64,000 nucleotides of DNA from Nymphaea colorata (taxonomy: Eukaryota; Streptophyta; Magnoliopsida; Nymphaeales; Nymphaeaceae): assembly GCF_008831285.2 (NCBI RefSeq), contig NC_045140.1, positions 3,823,528-3,887,527 of the forward strand, given 5' to 3'. The position numbers were made by a program, and so were the translations under genes. Below, piece by piece: positions 13,801 to 25,109 of the stretch. Position 1 is the stretch's first letter. Each line of letters opens with the position of its first letter. The notes below the pieces were generated by a model. It was not told the DNA's origin, ran no database searches, and saw only the letters and a list, made by a program, of their open reading frames with translations.

Positions 13801-16800
13801 TCTGCTTGGAGTTTATAACTGATCTTGTTAATGAATCTTCATGGTTTTCCACCGACTTACTGTCCCTGAATGGGAAAAAGCAATCTAGATTTCACTTGTA
13901 TATTCAATAATCAATGCACATAAGCAAGTGTTTTGAGTGAAGGTAATAGTCATTTAGGAAAAGAAATTCAATCTAGATTTTTTTTTTTGGAGTTATAAGT
14001 GTACAGGGTTGTATAAGTATCTTAAATTGCACTCTGAGTGCAAGTAAGAAATAACATTTTTATTCCAATGAAGACCTGATCGGTTGGGTCCCCTCTTTTA
14101 TTGAAACATATTAACTCAAAATGGGTAAGGAAGTCACATCTTACATTAAAATAAAATAATAAAAGAAGAAAACCTCTTTATGACGAAAAACATCTACATA
14201 TTACACTCAAAATTTTGAGATCCGCATTCCTTAACTCCTGTGGGCTGTGAGCACATTCAGATGTCCTAAAAGTGAAACAATTCCCGTTGTAGAGTTAGAG
14301 ATGTCACCTGAGTGCGGGGTGAGGGTGCAGGTGCAGGTGCTGGTGCTGGTGCGGGTGTGGCGAGGGTGTATATATATGTTTGTGTATATATGTATATAAA
14401 TAATTTATTACGTAGATATTTAACTGTTTAATAGCCTTATTTATTTATATTTGTATAAATAATTTTGTATTAAAGATAATTTAGTTATGTGCACATTTAA
14501 AGTGGTCAGTTTTGACCTGGTTTGGCTGACCACACTGAATGTGCTGTGTCGGAGAAGCATCAGCGCCAGCACCAGCACCAGCATCGACATAGGTGCGGCA
14601 CGGCTGTGGCAGCCATTTAGAAGCACCCAGGTGAACTTAGAGTTAGTTACCAGAGCATGTAATATTAGTTTTAAATGAGAGGATACTTGTGAATATTAGT
14701 TTTCCTGCCTTTGGGTATGTTGCAGAATATTGGAGAACAAAAATCGTGTATTGACCTAGTCTTCTTTAAATAGAGATTAGGAGTGGAGGCAAAGAAAGAG
14801 TTACAGATACGCGAATAAAAATTAATAGAGAGTTTCCTCCCTATTTTATAATATTTGCAAATCACTTCCTATGGTCCTTTATTTTCTCTCAACACTCCCC
14901 CTTAAGCTGAAACATATATATCTAATATGTTCAGCTTGTTACAACACTTAGAGAACCCAATGATAGGTAGAGGTTTAGTAAACACATCGGCAACTTGATC
15001 TTCAATTAAGACATGAATGAGATGTTTTCAGTTTGCACTATATCTCTGATATTGTGACAATCAACCTCTATATGTTTGGTCATTTCATGAAAGACCAGAC
15101 TATTGGCAATACGTAGATGCCTTGTTGTCACATAGCATCTTCATTGGCAGAGAGTCTTGGACTCCTAAGCTAGCAAGTGTTGACTTTATTCAAATCATCT
15201 CTGCTACAGTTTGGGTCATAACTCTATACTTAGACTTTGCACTTGATCTCGCCGCTACTTACTGCTTTTTACTCCTCCAAATGATTAGATTTTTCACAAC
15301 AAAGATGCAAAACCCAGAAGTGGATTTCCTATCTTCATCTGATTTGGCATCGTCAACATCTGCATAGGCCATGACATCAAGTGAAACATTTTTATGAAAC
15401 AATAGTCCTTTCCCTAGTGTAGACTTAAGATATTTGAGTATAATCAGGGTTGCTTCCCAATAAACCTTTCTAAGCTTTTCCATAAATTGGCTTAACTTTT
15501 CTGTGGCTAGAGAAATATCAGGGCGTGCCACTGTAACATATAGGAGTTTGCCAATCAGTGAGCCGTATGATTTGCTATCTACCTTTCGGAGAATCATGAT
15601 GAGATGTAGCTGAGCTTTGTCTGAAGTACTTTAGCAGGAAAGGGGAGGAACTTCGTGCCTTGTGAAGACACTGCCCAAATTTGTATATTGCTTCAGTGAA
15701 TAAAGACTTTGGTTGGTGCCTTTCTGAACCTCCCATGAACTCTATGCTCTTTGCGGTAAATTCACTTTTCTTGTTTCAGAAAACGGAATTACTTGGAATA
15801 TAAAGCTCTATTATATTACATCCTGTTGGATTCAAGCCCTGTCTACTTTCCCAATGCATTGAGTAGAAGGGCATCATTTTTGCATTTTACCAATACTGAA
15901 AATAATCCTAAGATGTTGCATAATGCAGATTTTTTTTCCTCAAAGTGGCTGCCAGTGCTTACTAGGTATGCTGAACAAAAAAAAGAAAAAAAAAAAAGAA
16001 AGCTGATAAGCCAAAGAATAACTTCATTCACATGAGGGGATGAGAGTACTTGTAAATCAACTGAGTATGAATAATTAGCATCTTCAGAAAAAGAAAGGAT
16101 GTGGAGAATCTCTAACGTTTGTTCTTAGATTTCTTCTTTTTAGGTCTTTGTGTTGTCCTCTATGCCAGTGCCTGGAAGTATTTATAACCAAGTTTATGGT
16201 AGTAAGGCACATGATGAAAATCATTATTCCCATGTTGGAAAGTGGTGGAAGAAGCTGGCTGATTGAGTATATGAAGCAAATCTGGATAAAATTTTCAAGG
16301 CTGTAATTATGTGCTTTGATGAGTTTGATGAGCAGCTCATGAGTAGAGATGTCTTCCTGATTATCACTATTAAAACAAGCAAGCTGATACAAAGCACCAC
16401 TTAATCAAAATTTTGCTAGTTTTGCATGACTCAGAATATGAGTGTTTGGCAAAGTCAATGACCCCTCAGTTCTATGCATATGACATTGGATACATGAATC
16501 TGCCTGATTTCCATTCTATGCTGACTTTAGTCATTTTGGCAGTCAGTTTGAGAAAGATTCCTAGCATCCATCTCTTCAAGGTATGCAATTTTTTGTCAGG
16601 TTATTGCAACTTGTTTATGTGGATAAAGCATGATGAAAAGTAAAGTCCATGATGACTTGCCTACCCGCTTTTGTAATGTACTCCAATCCAAGAATCAAAA
16701 TGTTAACAAAAATGAAATGAACCTTTGGAATGAAAATAGCCTATAAAGCTGTTTTCTTGGAGATCCCAGAAAGTTCCACCCCAAAAAGTAGGTAAAGTTG

Positions 16801-18562
16801 GACTGCTGGACTATAAAGGAAACCATCAGTTCTCTAACATCCCGAAGCCATCACCTCATCAAGGCAACGCTCAATATAACTTTTGAACAAGCAAACCCCT
16901 AATTAGGTTTGGATGCCTTTTGATACTTAGCAGTTCAAGATACAAAGGCAGATTAATATCGCAAGAGTAACAATAAATCCAAAACTAAGACAAGGTTGCT
17001 TCATTTCATGTGAGAATGGCTTCTATAACAATTTTAAAAAAAAATGCTAAAATGCTTCATTCCAAAAGCAAAAAATGCTTCTATGAGGAAATTAAGGAGA
17101 AAATGCTTCTAAGGCATATAGAAAGCTGTAATTGTGCATGTGGAATCAACCTTAGTGGAATGTTTGCTTTTCCACCTCAAAAGAAAATATAGAACGGAAG
17201 ATGAAGTAGTACCTGAAGCGGTTTTGTCTTCTAAACTGGTTGGCATTGATGGTTGTCTTGTCCCTAATTTATGTTATTCAGTCATTGTGGCCTTCCTGTT
17301 GGTTTATATCAAACATTAAGAAATAGTAAGATCAGGTTGCCCATTTGCTTGTTTGTATTAGTGTGTGAAATCCCATGACAGCTTTTGTGTAGTTGTTGAC
17401 TGTACTTGTTTAGTTTGTTTGTAGTGTTTAGGCTGTAAAATAAAAGAAGTTGGGACATTAAAATTGTTCAACTGCTGTTGAAGATGGGTTCAAACGAATG
17501 CCAACAAGTCAAGTTGATGGAACTTCTTTGTATTCTTCAAGTGCTCCAGAGGGCTTGACAGAATATCAATTAGATGCTATTAGAAACTAATAATATCTGT
17601 GAATTGAATGCTAAGTTTGCAGTAGGATTAATGGGACAACTGGTCAAGTCCTTATTTTGTGTGCTTGCACATGCAATTTTTTTTTTGATGCTTTTAACAG
17701 GCTTCAAATGGACTTGTATGTAGCATCCAATGCCAATGTTGAAGATGGTTACAGTTTCAATTTTCAATGGATATTACTGCTTTCTGCCTTATTATCCAGG
17801 ATGGTGCACTTAAACTTTTCGCAATTTACTTAGTGATAATGTGAATTCAAATTTATTGATGCCTATAACTGCAGGTCATATGGGGTGTGATTGTCATTTG
17901 TTTCCAGTAACAGAATAAGAGCCCCTTTGATTGTCTAATAATATAATATTTCTTTATGAATAAGATTAGAAGGTTTTTGACACTATAAGAAATTATGTCA
18001 GTTTCTTTGTTCGTTTTTGTATTTTTTTTTGTGTTATTGACTTATTGTCACAGGTCCCAGAAGCTTCTTTTATTTTGGTTGGTTTCGGTTAGATATGTTA
18101 GCTTTTTCTTTTCTTATCTAATTTGACACCCTTTTCTGATATCTCCTTAGGTCATCATGCCAAGTCTCAAGCCTTAGGCTAGAGCCTTGGAAAAGCATAG
18201 TTTTTTAAACTTATTTAATTTTTCAACTTGAATTTTGCTTCATTGTTCACAAAATTATGCGGGCATTGGAATTCCTACAAGAAACGCCAAATTGTTTAGT
18301 TCGCTCTTTATTGCCATCTCTCTATGGGTGACTTCCATTAATGGGATGTAGTGGCTTGCGGATGTTTTTCCTGGGCTGCTCAAGTGTGTTTCATGTGTTA
18401 GATTTGTCTTCTGTGGTCGAATCCTCTGATTGACCCTAGTCTTTTAGGTAAGTGTTTATATAAAAAAAATCTTGCTATTGAGAGGGGGAATTTCTGTTTC
18501 AGGCATCCTCTAAGAAGCGACGGTGTCGAAGTGTGTCCTGGGGTCTAAATGAAAGCACATGA
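10838..18562 (+). CDS. GTD-binding (DUF593) membrane-anchored coiled-coil protein, MYOB-like
   Basis: Exons 10838-11570, 11814-13522 and 18503-18562 join in phase (split codon C|AT at the first junction, phase 0 at the second), predicting 833 aa. Residues 8-48 are hydrophobic and are followed by a CPCNGLFG motif at about 50-57, as in membrane-anchored members of the family. Residues 296-392 form the GTD-binding domain, a heptad-rich helix (DLERALKAEHNARSAL ... EVEVYREML). A Ser/Asp-rich linker follows, then a second coiled coil at about 737-796. In plants this domain binds class XI myosin tails, so the product probably links a membrane compartment to actomyosin transport; that role is from family knowledge. 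An in-frame ATG at 10817 is an alternative start. The last exon (SSKKRRCRSVSWGLNEST then TGA) is short and 5 kb away, so the true 3' end is the least certain part. Confidence 0.8.
14299..14638. mobile_element. hAT-type MITE (GTCAC family), intronic
   Basis: A 340-bp element in intron 2 of the DUF593 gene. Its ends are AGATGTCACCTGAGTGC and GCACCCAGGTGAACTT, imperfect inverted repeats. A perfect 8-bp direct repeat AGAGTTAG flanks it (14291-14298 and 14639-14646). Near the ends are GCAGGTGCAGGTGCTGGTGC on the left and complementary CCAGCACCAGCACCAGC on the right. The middle (for example TTTAGTTATGTGCACATTTA) matches the copy at 32940-33295. Confidence 0.85.
14718..15600 (-). mobile_element. Decayed Copia retrotransposon 3' end (RT-RNase H, polypurine tract, 3' LTR)
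   Basis: On the minus strand, 15597-15259 reads as the end of a Copia reverse transcriptase and the start of its RNase H (KLLYVTVARPDISLATEKLS, ADVDDAKSDEDRKSTSGFC, IIWRSKKQ). Past a stop, 15250-14900 still shows degenerate RNase H words (LPMKMLCDNKAS, QVADVFTKPLP). A polypurine tract AAGGGGGAGTG lies just before the 3' LTR at 14894-14718, which starts TGTTGAGAG and ends CTGCAACA. The element is truncated at its 5' side near 15600, has stops, and sits antisense in an intron of the DUF593 gene. Confidence 0.75.
15780..16640 (+). other. Unrecognised coding-like fragments in the DUF593 intron
   Basis: Several plus-strand segments read like protein but are broken by stops: about 15793-15970 (PNALSRRASFLHFTNTENN), about 16144-16390 (MPVPGSIYNQVYGSKAHDEN, then a stop, then FKAVIMCFDEFDEQLMSRDV) and about 16413-16600 (MTPQFYAYDIGYMNLPDF). 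I do not recognise the family. They may be one decayed gene or captured fragment. The reading is subjective and needs a homology search. Confidence 0.25.
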
Positions 18563-21115
18563 ACAACTTTGTTCATGCAAGCGTTCTTTGTGCTGTAAGA
18601 GACTCTGAATGAAGGTGGTCTTCTATGATCGTGCGAGAACATGGTGGAGATCCTCACATCTGTTGACAGTGATGCCAATATTAAGATACTCCAGTTTGGT
18701 GGCTTTTTGCTGTGCCAAAATGCGATCTGAGGGAGCACCTTTTCCTGAAAAATGTTTCCTTTTGGAAAGGAACAACCACGTTCCACTGTAAAGCTTTCTC
18801 CTGTATATAGAGGTTTACTAAAAAAAGGTCTTTTTCATTTCTCAATGCTTTGCCCCTTTTACAGATCGAATCTGATGTGAATAATAACCCACCAGAAAAG
18901 GCAAAAGATAGCCATACCTATGTTGCCACAAGTTTGGACCATGACATTAATACATTACGGAATAGAACTTTCAGGATGGCAAAGAGGAAGAATTCACTGT
19001 TCATGATGATAAAGGTCATTTAAGAATGTCGTAGAGTCTTCAAACATCATGTTTGAGTAACATAATACATGACACATTGATGACTGTTGATTTATATGTT
19101 GGAGCAACATGGTATATAACACAGTAGTTTAAAAGAAAAAGAGAAGAAGGTACATGACGCAAGTTGATGAAGCGTCTGTGGTCTGCTGACTTGCAAAGAG
19201 CCAATAACATCAGTAACAAGGATGAGGATTGAGATAAAAAAAAGGTGTTCAGGTGTTTTTTTCTGTCATTGACAATGATGTTCATCTGCTGTTGCCTAAT
19301 AGTTTAGGGGATCATGGCTGCACCCCCACCAACATGCATGATAAAAGCAGCCATAAGGTGGGCCTCGTGAAGTTGTGTATGTTGGTGGACGATTAGGTAT
19401 CGACGTAGTTACGTTGTAGATCATAGGTAGGCCTACTGTTATAGCCTTACATGTGGCATTACTGTTTCATGATATTGGTACTGTTGGCCTGCTAACAACT
19501 AGCGATAATGTTTGAAATTTCATCCTTCACTCTGCTTTGGCATAACCTTTCAATATAAATGACTTCATATAAGAAATGCCTTGCCAATAACATTGAGAAA
19601 ATGCAGAAAATGCTAGATGTACTCTCTCTCTCTCTCACACACATACACACACGCACGCACACACACACGCATTAAGTAAATGGAAAGTGGACGTACAATG
19701 TTTCTACGTTGGTAAAAATGCACCTATGCTTTTCTTGTTGCTGATCAAAAAGGTCCTGGAGTTGTCCTCAGTCTGTTAAGTGGGTGGTAAATTTGCCTTG
19801 TAAACACAAAAACGACATGCAAAATAGTTAAGGTTTCATGAAACAATTTGTCTTGTTTTTCATGTACTTTGGATTATAGATGAGGAGATGACTGAGCAAG
19901 AACTTAACTTTTTAAATGGGTGCAAATGTTGAATCAACAGAATAAGGATGGTGAGAACCCAAAAGTTACGAAGAATTTGATAGTATTTCAGTCTTCTGGC
20001 TGATCAGCTTATCATAGACTTCTGGTTCATGGTGCAAAAAACTTGGGCATGTTTTCAACATCTGAAATCTAGCTCTCTTTTTTTTGAAAAAAGAAAATCA
20101 CCATCAACGACTTTGTGTGTGGCTTTCAATCTCCATTCCTTTTAGCTTTAATCCTTCACTCTGACCGTAGATGAACACAAAAATATAGAGCTGGAAAATT
20201 CGGGGCCTGACCCTAAAGCTTATGAAAGAAACAGCAGCAACAGCAAGGGTACAAGCTATGTTAGCACATGTAAGATACGCCTCATCTTTACCTACAAGTA
20301 CCAGTTTCCTTTTCATCTATTTTTCTCATTTTCGGTGATTCTTTCTTAGGAATGATTAGAAATAATTAGATATTCTTTAATTTAAGCTGGAACCGAGTGA
20401 AAATGTAAAGAACAAATTCGGACTGAACCAAAACGATATTTGTGACTGTGATCTGACTCAAACCCCCGATCCGCTGGTGGCAGATGAACCAACTGCACTT
20501 AACTGGACGCAGAAGTATGCCATGGGGCAGTGGATGGTTCAAGGCAGAAAAGCTAGAAGGTTTAATTAAAGAAGACATTTCTCATCGTCTTTGAGTTGTA
20601 TATGAATGTGGCAAAGGCCGGCCTAACCTTTGCCAACAAATAGAAAAAAAAAAAGCCTTGTGATTTAATTTAGTGGACTGTGATGATCTCTTTATTAACA
20701 GTTTGGCCGTATATGGTCGCAACTGCTGCTCAACAGCCAGCAGAAACTGATGAGTTTTTCTTCTTGGTTGTTGGGAAAGGAGCCTGCCGATGATTGTGTT
20801 GCTTGGGCTGTGATTGATTTGTGTATATATATATATATAGAGAGAGAGAGAGACGTTGACGGTCTTCAGATTTGTTGGCTTTCGCAAACATGCACCCAGT
20901 CTGTGCTGGTTTGAAAATAGCAACCTCACTCTCTTTTTGTCAAGCGTTAGGTTTAACTGCTCACCGTTCTTTTCCAGATGAAGTCAGCTCTTAACAGGTG
21001 TGGCTCATGGAGGATTGCATATTGACATGAAAAGGGTCTTAAACAAAAAGATCGAGGGGAAAATGGATTCTCTGCGTTGTCCGCTTTCATGGGAACTCTC
21101 TCTCTCTGTTTTGAA
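18563..21115. other. Intergenic stretch 3' of the DUF593 gene
   Basis: 18563-18790 is probably 3' UTR or decayed coding sequence. 18865-19020, after a TTTTACAG acceptor-like site, has an open frame (ESDVNNNPPEKAKDSHTYVA) that could be an extra exon but has no phase partner I could confirm. A (CT)n(CA)n microsatellite occupies 19622-19671 and a (TA)n(GA)n run lies near 20824-20852. Nothing else recognised. Confidence 0.35.
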
Positions 21116-21330
21116 AGTCCTGTATAATGACAAAGTACTCGAAGAGGATGTTACATATCTCTCTCAAGTCCTGTATAATGACAAAGTGCTCGAAGAGGAT
21201 GATACACATCTCTCTTTGTTTTTAAAATCCTGTATAATGACAAAGTACTCGAAGAGGATGATACATATCTCTCTTTGTTTTTAAAATCCTGTATAATGAC
21301 AAAGTACTGGAACATAATGATACATTTCTG
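21116..21330. repeat. Minisatellite, four units of 51-59 bp
   Basis: The phrase TGTATAATGACAAAGT(A/G)CT begins at 21121, 21172, 21231 and 21290, each followed by GAAGAGGATG or a variant and a CTCTCT stretch. Periods are 51, 59 and 59 bp. Two diverged relatives containing AATGACAAAGT occur near 21578 and 21660. Open frames across the array simply reflect the repeat and are not supported as genes. Confidence 0.85.
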
Positions 21331-21350
21331 AAGGCGAATCAAAGATATTA

Positions 21351-21550
21351 GCATAGCTGGTCGGGTAAGTAGCGTGATGTTCATTCAATTTCTATGGGTG
21401 TTACTCTTTTGAACCATAAAAGGTAAGATCACGATACTCAGCAGATAAGTGTAATGTAGCTCACTGAAGCCATGACTCAGCCCAGGATCTAGAAGACAAG
21501 AGCAAGAACGGAAAGCTTTGGGATCCCTTTTCTGGGTAATGGGTTGTTAA
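21351..21550. repeat. Dispersed repeat, copy 1 (AGCTGGTCGGG...GGGTTGTTAAC)
   Basis: Shares an ordered series of words with 23757-24025: ATAGCTGGTCGGG, GGGTGTTACT, AAGGTAAGAT, AGGATCTAGAA and GTAATGGGTTGTTAAC. No inverted termini or target duplication were found, so the class is unknown. Confidence 0.4.
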
Positions 21551-21825
21551 CATCCTACTTACTCAAAAAGTTGCATGTAATGACAAAGTACCTAAAGGGA
21601 TCCAATATAGCTGACTCTGATGAGGTGACTCCAAAACTTTGTTTTTGAAAGTTCCATACAATGACAAAGTGTGTAAAGATGCTGATATTGCTAATGAATA
21701 CAGTGATGGACCACACCCAGTTAGACATTTTTTGTACTTTGACTTTGTCTTTCAAAGGCTGTGGTCCATCACTCTTGATTTTCCTTATGCAGCTTGTTCT
21801 TGAATGTAAATTTTCAGGTGAAGTT

Positions 21826-22240
21826 AGAGATGTCAACGGATTGAATTTCAATCACATATACATAAACTATATCTGTTTTTTTATATATATGTTTACATAT
21901 TTAGATTCAAATTCAGATTTCAATATGAACAAAGAAAAACCATATTCGAATCTAAAATTCAATTTCATAGTCTGACTTTTGCATTCATATCTGAATCCCA
22001 ATTGAATTATGAACTGAATCTAGCATATGTCAAAAGATAAGAGCATTATACAAGATATTTATTTAAAACTAAATCCGATTTGTATCTAATTGGATATTTA
22101 TATACGTCTGAATTTGAATCCAGATCTCATTTTTTAAATTCAAACCCAATCTGATTTTATAATAGGATATTAGTCTTTTTTTTTCATATCCAATTTTACA
22201 AAAAGGGTTCGGTCAAATATCTTACTCAAATCGGAACATG
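21826..22240. mobile_element. Degenerate MITE-like repeat (GATGTCAACGGATT type)
   Basis: Begins TTAGAGATGTCAACGG and is full of AATTCAAATTC/CGAATTTGAAT-like words as in the intact element at 22322-22710. No right terminus or target duplication was identified, so limits are approximate. Confidence 0.35.
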
Positions 22241-22321
22241 CTTAATTGAAGTCTGTTTTCATGAGAAAAGTACCTCCTTTGTCTTTTCATGTTAGTCCCG
22301 AATGTTTGGGATCACCACACA

Positions 22322-22710
22322 TAGGGATGTCAATATATCCGATTTGAATCGGATATTCGACCGGTCCGATCCGAAAAAATCAGATATGGATAAAAAATTA
22401 ATATCTGATTAAGAAATTGGATCGGATTCGGATTTAATAAATGACATCGGGTCGGATTCGGATTCAGATATACATAAATATCGGATCAGATTCGGATACG
22501 GATTCGGTTCAAAATTCGGATTCAGATTCAGATATAAATATAAAAATCGGATTCGGATCAGATTCAAATTGTAAAATTGGATTTCAAATTCAGATTTGGA
22601 TATAAATTTGCTTTATTCGAATTCGAATCCGAATCCGAATATATGAATATCCGAAAAAGCGGATATGATTAAAGATGTATCCGATCCGAATTCATCCGTT
22701 GACATCCCTA
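22322..22710. mobile_element. hAT-type MITE with perfect TIR core and 8-bp TSD
   Basis: A 389-bp non-coding element. It begins TAGGGATGTCAA and ends TTGACATCCCTA, a perfect 12-bp inverted repeat. Perfect 8-bp direct repeats ACCACACA flank it (22314-22321 and 22711-22718). The interior is packed with the words TCGGATTCGGAT and ATCCGATCCGAA in both orientations. It belongs with the copy at 4902-5253. There is no transposase; movement would depend on an autonomous hAT elsewhere. Confidence 0.92.
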
Positions 22711-23593
22711 ACCACACATTATTTACTAAAAGGAAAAAAAAGTACTTGTTTATTTTGATTTTTCTCAAAGTCCTAGTCTGAGAACTGAGGAGAATGACGA
22801 AAATACGTCACCGTTTTGTAGTTATTTTGGAAAACTATTCTCTACATTCAAAACTCAAAAAATATAGGACCTCTTTTTGTATTTGAGGTAAAATGATGTG
22901 AACCTTTCCTTTGTCAGAGCTCGTAGGGGAGTGCGAATAGTGGCTTTGTGTCAATTTATTAGTGGTGGATCATGTAACATGCTCAAGTCCTTACTCTAAG
23001 AACACCTATAAGTTTCAATATTAACTCTTTGTGATAAACAGTTGCTATCAATGCTATCAATGTCAATATTGGTGAGAGATATGAGATCGAAACCTTTTCC
23101 TTTCTTTCTTATGCTTTTAGGGTTCAGGGTTGTTTCAAGATTTAGATGAACCCATGAACTCGAAAGTAACGTCTATTACCGTTTGTAGTTTAAAAGTATA
23201 GTACCCACAAGAATCAAATTAGTGACCGATCTTTTCCTACCCAACAGTCTGATCAGCTGCGATACGCTCCTTAGAGCAATGTTATTACTATTAGTGCTAT
23301 TGGCTTCTTGTACAATAATGCTTATCTTTTTGTGACTATTAGTTTGGATCCTGGGGTGGAAACAAGAATTTTTTGTTGGAGGAGCCCAACTATAATTTCA
23401 AATTTGAATAGAGGCTCCAATATAATTCTTTAAATTTTTTTACATAGGCTAAACTATAGTTTTTAGACATTATAAGTATAAATTTTTTCCTCCCTTATCT
23501 CTGCCCCAACATTGGTTACAATAATGCAGCCAAGTCACATCAGCTAGTATTGGTTTCAGACTGTTAGTCTTTATGAGCTGGTATTTTAACAAC

Positions 23594-23595
<2 letters not shown>

Positions 23596-23651
<56 letters not shown>
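23596..23651. repeat. (TA)n microsatellite
   Basis: About 28 uninterrupted TA dinucleotides. Confidence 0.95.
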
Positions 23652-23654
<3 letters not shown>

Positions 23655-23756
23655 TCTGGACATGGTCGTCCGGATTACGTAGATGGTTGAACGGGATCAA
23701 CAAATTTTGGAATTTGTGGAGGCGACCAGATCCTTTGTTGTTTGAAATAAGCACAT

Positions 23757-24025
23757 AGCTGGTCGGTCAAGTCAAACACGGACAAGTTGGATGCCCGGTT
23801 TTAAAGTGGAACTCAAACATCCTCACAAGTAAAATTTACTTTTCATTAAGCATAGAATAGCTGGTCGGGCGGGGAACGGGTAACCAGCACGTCCTCACCT
23901 CTATTCACGTGGGTGCTACTTTCTTGAGTCGCACAAGGTAAGGATGCTTGAAGGCACCCTTCAACACACCAAGGACCTAGAAAAATAGCGGGTTTTCGTC
24001 ACGGTAGTAGGTTGTTAACCTTATG
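23757..24025. repeat. Dispersed repeat, copy 2 (AGCTGGTCGGG...GGTTGTTAAC)
   Basis: Second copy of the repeat seen at 21351-21550, with AGCTGGTCGG occurring twice (near 23757 and 23862), then GGGTGCTACT, CACAAGGTAAGGATG, AAGGACCTAGAA and TAGGTTGTTAAC. Class unknown. Confidence 0.4.
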
Positions 24026-24836
24026 TTCATGGACAGGTAAACTTCACTTTCTCACTTTTCATTGAAAACGCCAAAGAAAAAAAGAAATCAGGGGAAAAGT
24101 GCAGCAGATGTTGATGTTCTGCTCCTAGGCAGAAAAGAAACAGATAAAAGTAAAATGTAATCTGTCACATTCTGAAACATGATTTTTGCGTCCCACCTAA
24201 AGAGGTGATGCCCCAGCTAGCAACTCACGTTCAAGCTCCAGACGTAGAGATGTAGATCGTTCCGGATCTACCTTTTACAAGATTTGATTTAATGAGACTC
24301 TCATGTAATCCGATTCAAACTAAATGCAGACTCTATTTGTTAAAATAAGATTTGGGTCTGACCCGCATAGACATTGACACCTCAAATTCGATACTAGACT
24401 TGGTTTTAAAAATTGCACATCAAATCCAGATCTGACTAAATCGATTCAAACCAGATTAGGATTCGTAGTGAAGTGAACCCAATACAGAGTTCAATTGGAA
24501 AAGGATGCAGTAAGAGGTGCTCTTATCAAGTCAAACGGAACCGGTGAGATTTGGTGTTTCTCTCGCCGGTGGGAGCGTATCTGCTCCTGTGATTGAGGCG
24601 CACTCCTCGTGTCGGCGACGGCGACGGCGACGGCGAACCGCCGGCATCTTATCCAGACGTGGCGGTGAATCTGGACCGACAAAGCCTCACCAATCGGCAC
24701 CATCCGGCCGTCCACATGGCCGTCCGCTGAAAGCCCCACACTCTTTGGGCGTCATTGTCGAGTGGCCCCGCCGGATGGACCTTCTATGTTGACATTTTAA
24801 TTGCTGCGTCGCTTCGCTTTCTCTTCCTCTTCTTAA

Positions 24837-25109
24837 ATGGCAGAGGCAGAAGCGTCTGCAGAAGCTGAAGAAGCCCTTCGTCTCCTTCCTCTTCCGCCGC
24901 TTCTTCTTCTTCAAGGCATCGAGAAATGGGAGAGGAGAAGCGAAAGAAGCCAAGAAGGCTCTGTTTCGTCCTTCCTGCCGATCTTGACGACATCTTCGCC
25001 GGATTCCTCGCGTCCTCCGACCAAAAGGAGGTCCAACCGCCGGCCAAGCAGCGGAAGTCGCGGTTCCTCCCCCTCCTCCGCCGCTCGCTCCACCGGTTCT
25101 GCACTTTGA
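24837..25109 (+). promoter_or_regulatory. Overlapping upstream ORF in front of the kinase start
   Basis: An ATG at 24837 opens a 90-codon frame that runs out of frame into the kinase coding region and stops at 25109. Its start context is weaker (T at -3, G at +4) than that of the main start at 24926 (G at -3, G at +4). If included in the transcript it would be expected to reduce initiation at the kinase ATG by leaky scanning. The transcription start is not known, so this is inference. Confidence 0.4.

Noticed and set aside
16084-16392. 102-codon minus-strand open frame
   Set aside because: The opposite strand reads more protein-like here and neither has a recognisable motif or splice context.
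18865-19020. Possible extra exon of the DUF593 gene after a TTTTACAG acceptor
   Set aside because: It would follow a stop codon at 18562 and no compatible donor was found; kept only as a remark in the intergenic entry.
21000-21384. Open frames and regular spacing that could suggest a repeat protein or CRISPR-like array
   Set aside because: Units are directly abutting near-identical tandem copies with no unique spacers, in plant nuclear DNA; it is a minisatellite.
21351-24025. Paired AGCTGGTCGGG repeats as tRNA-derived SINEs
   Set aside because: A box-like word is present but no convincing B box, poly-A tail or target duplication; left as unclassified repeats.
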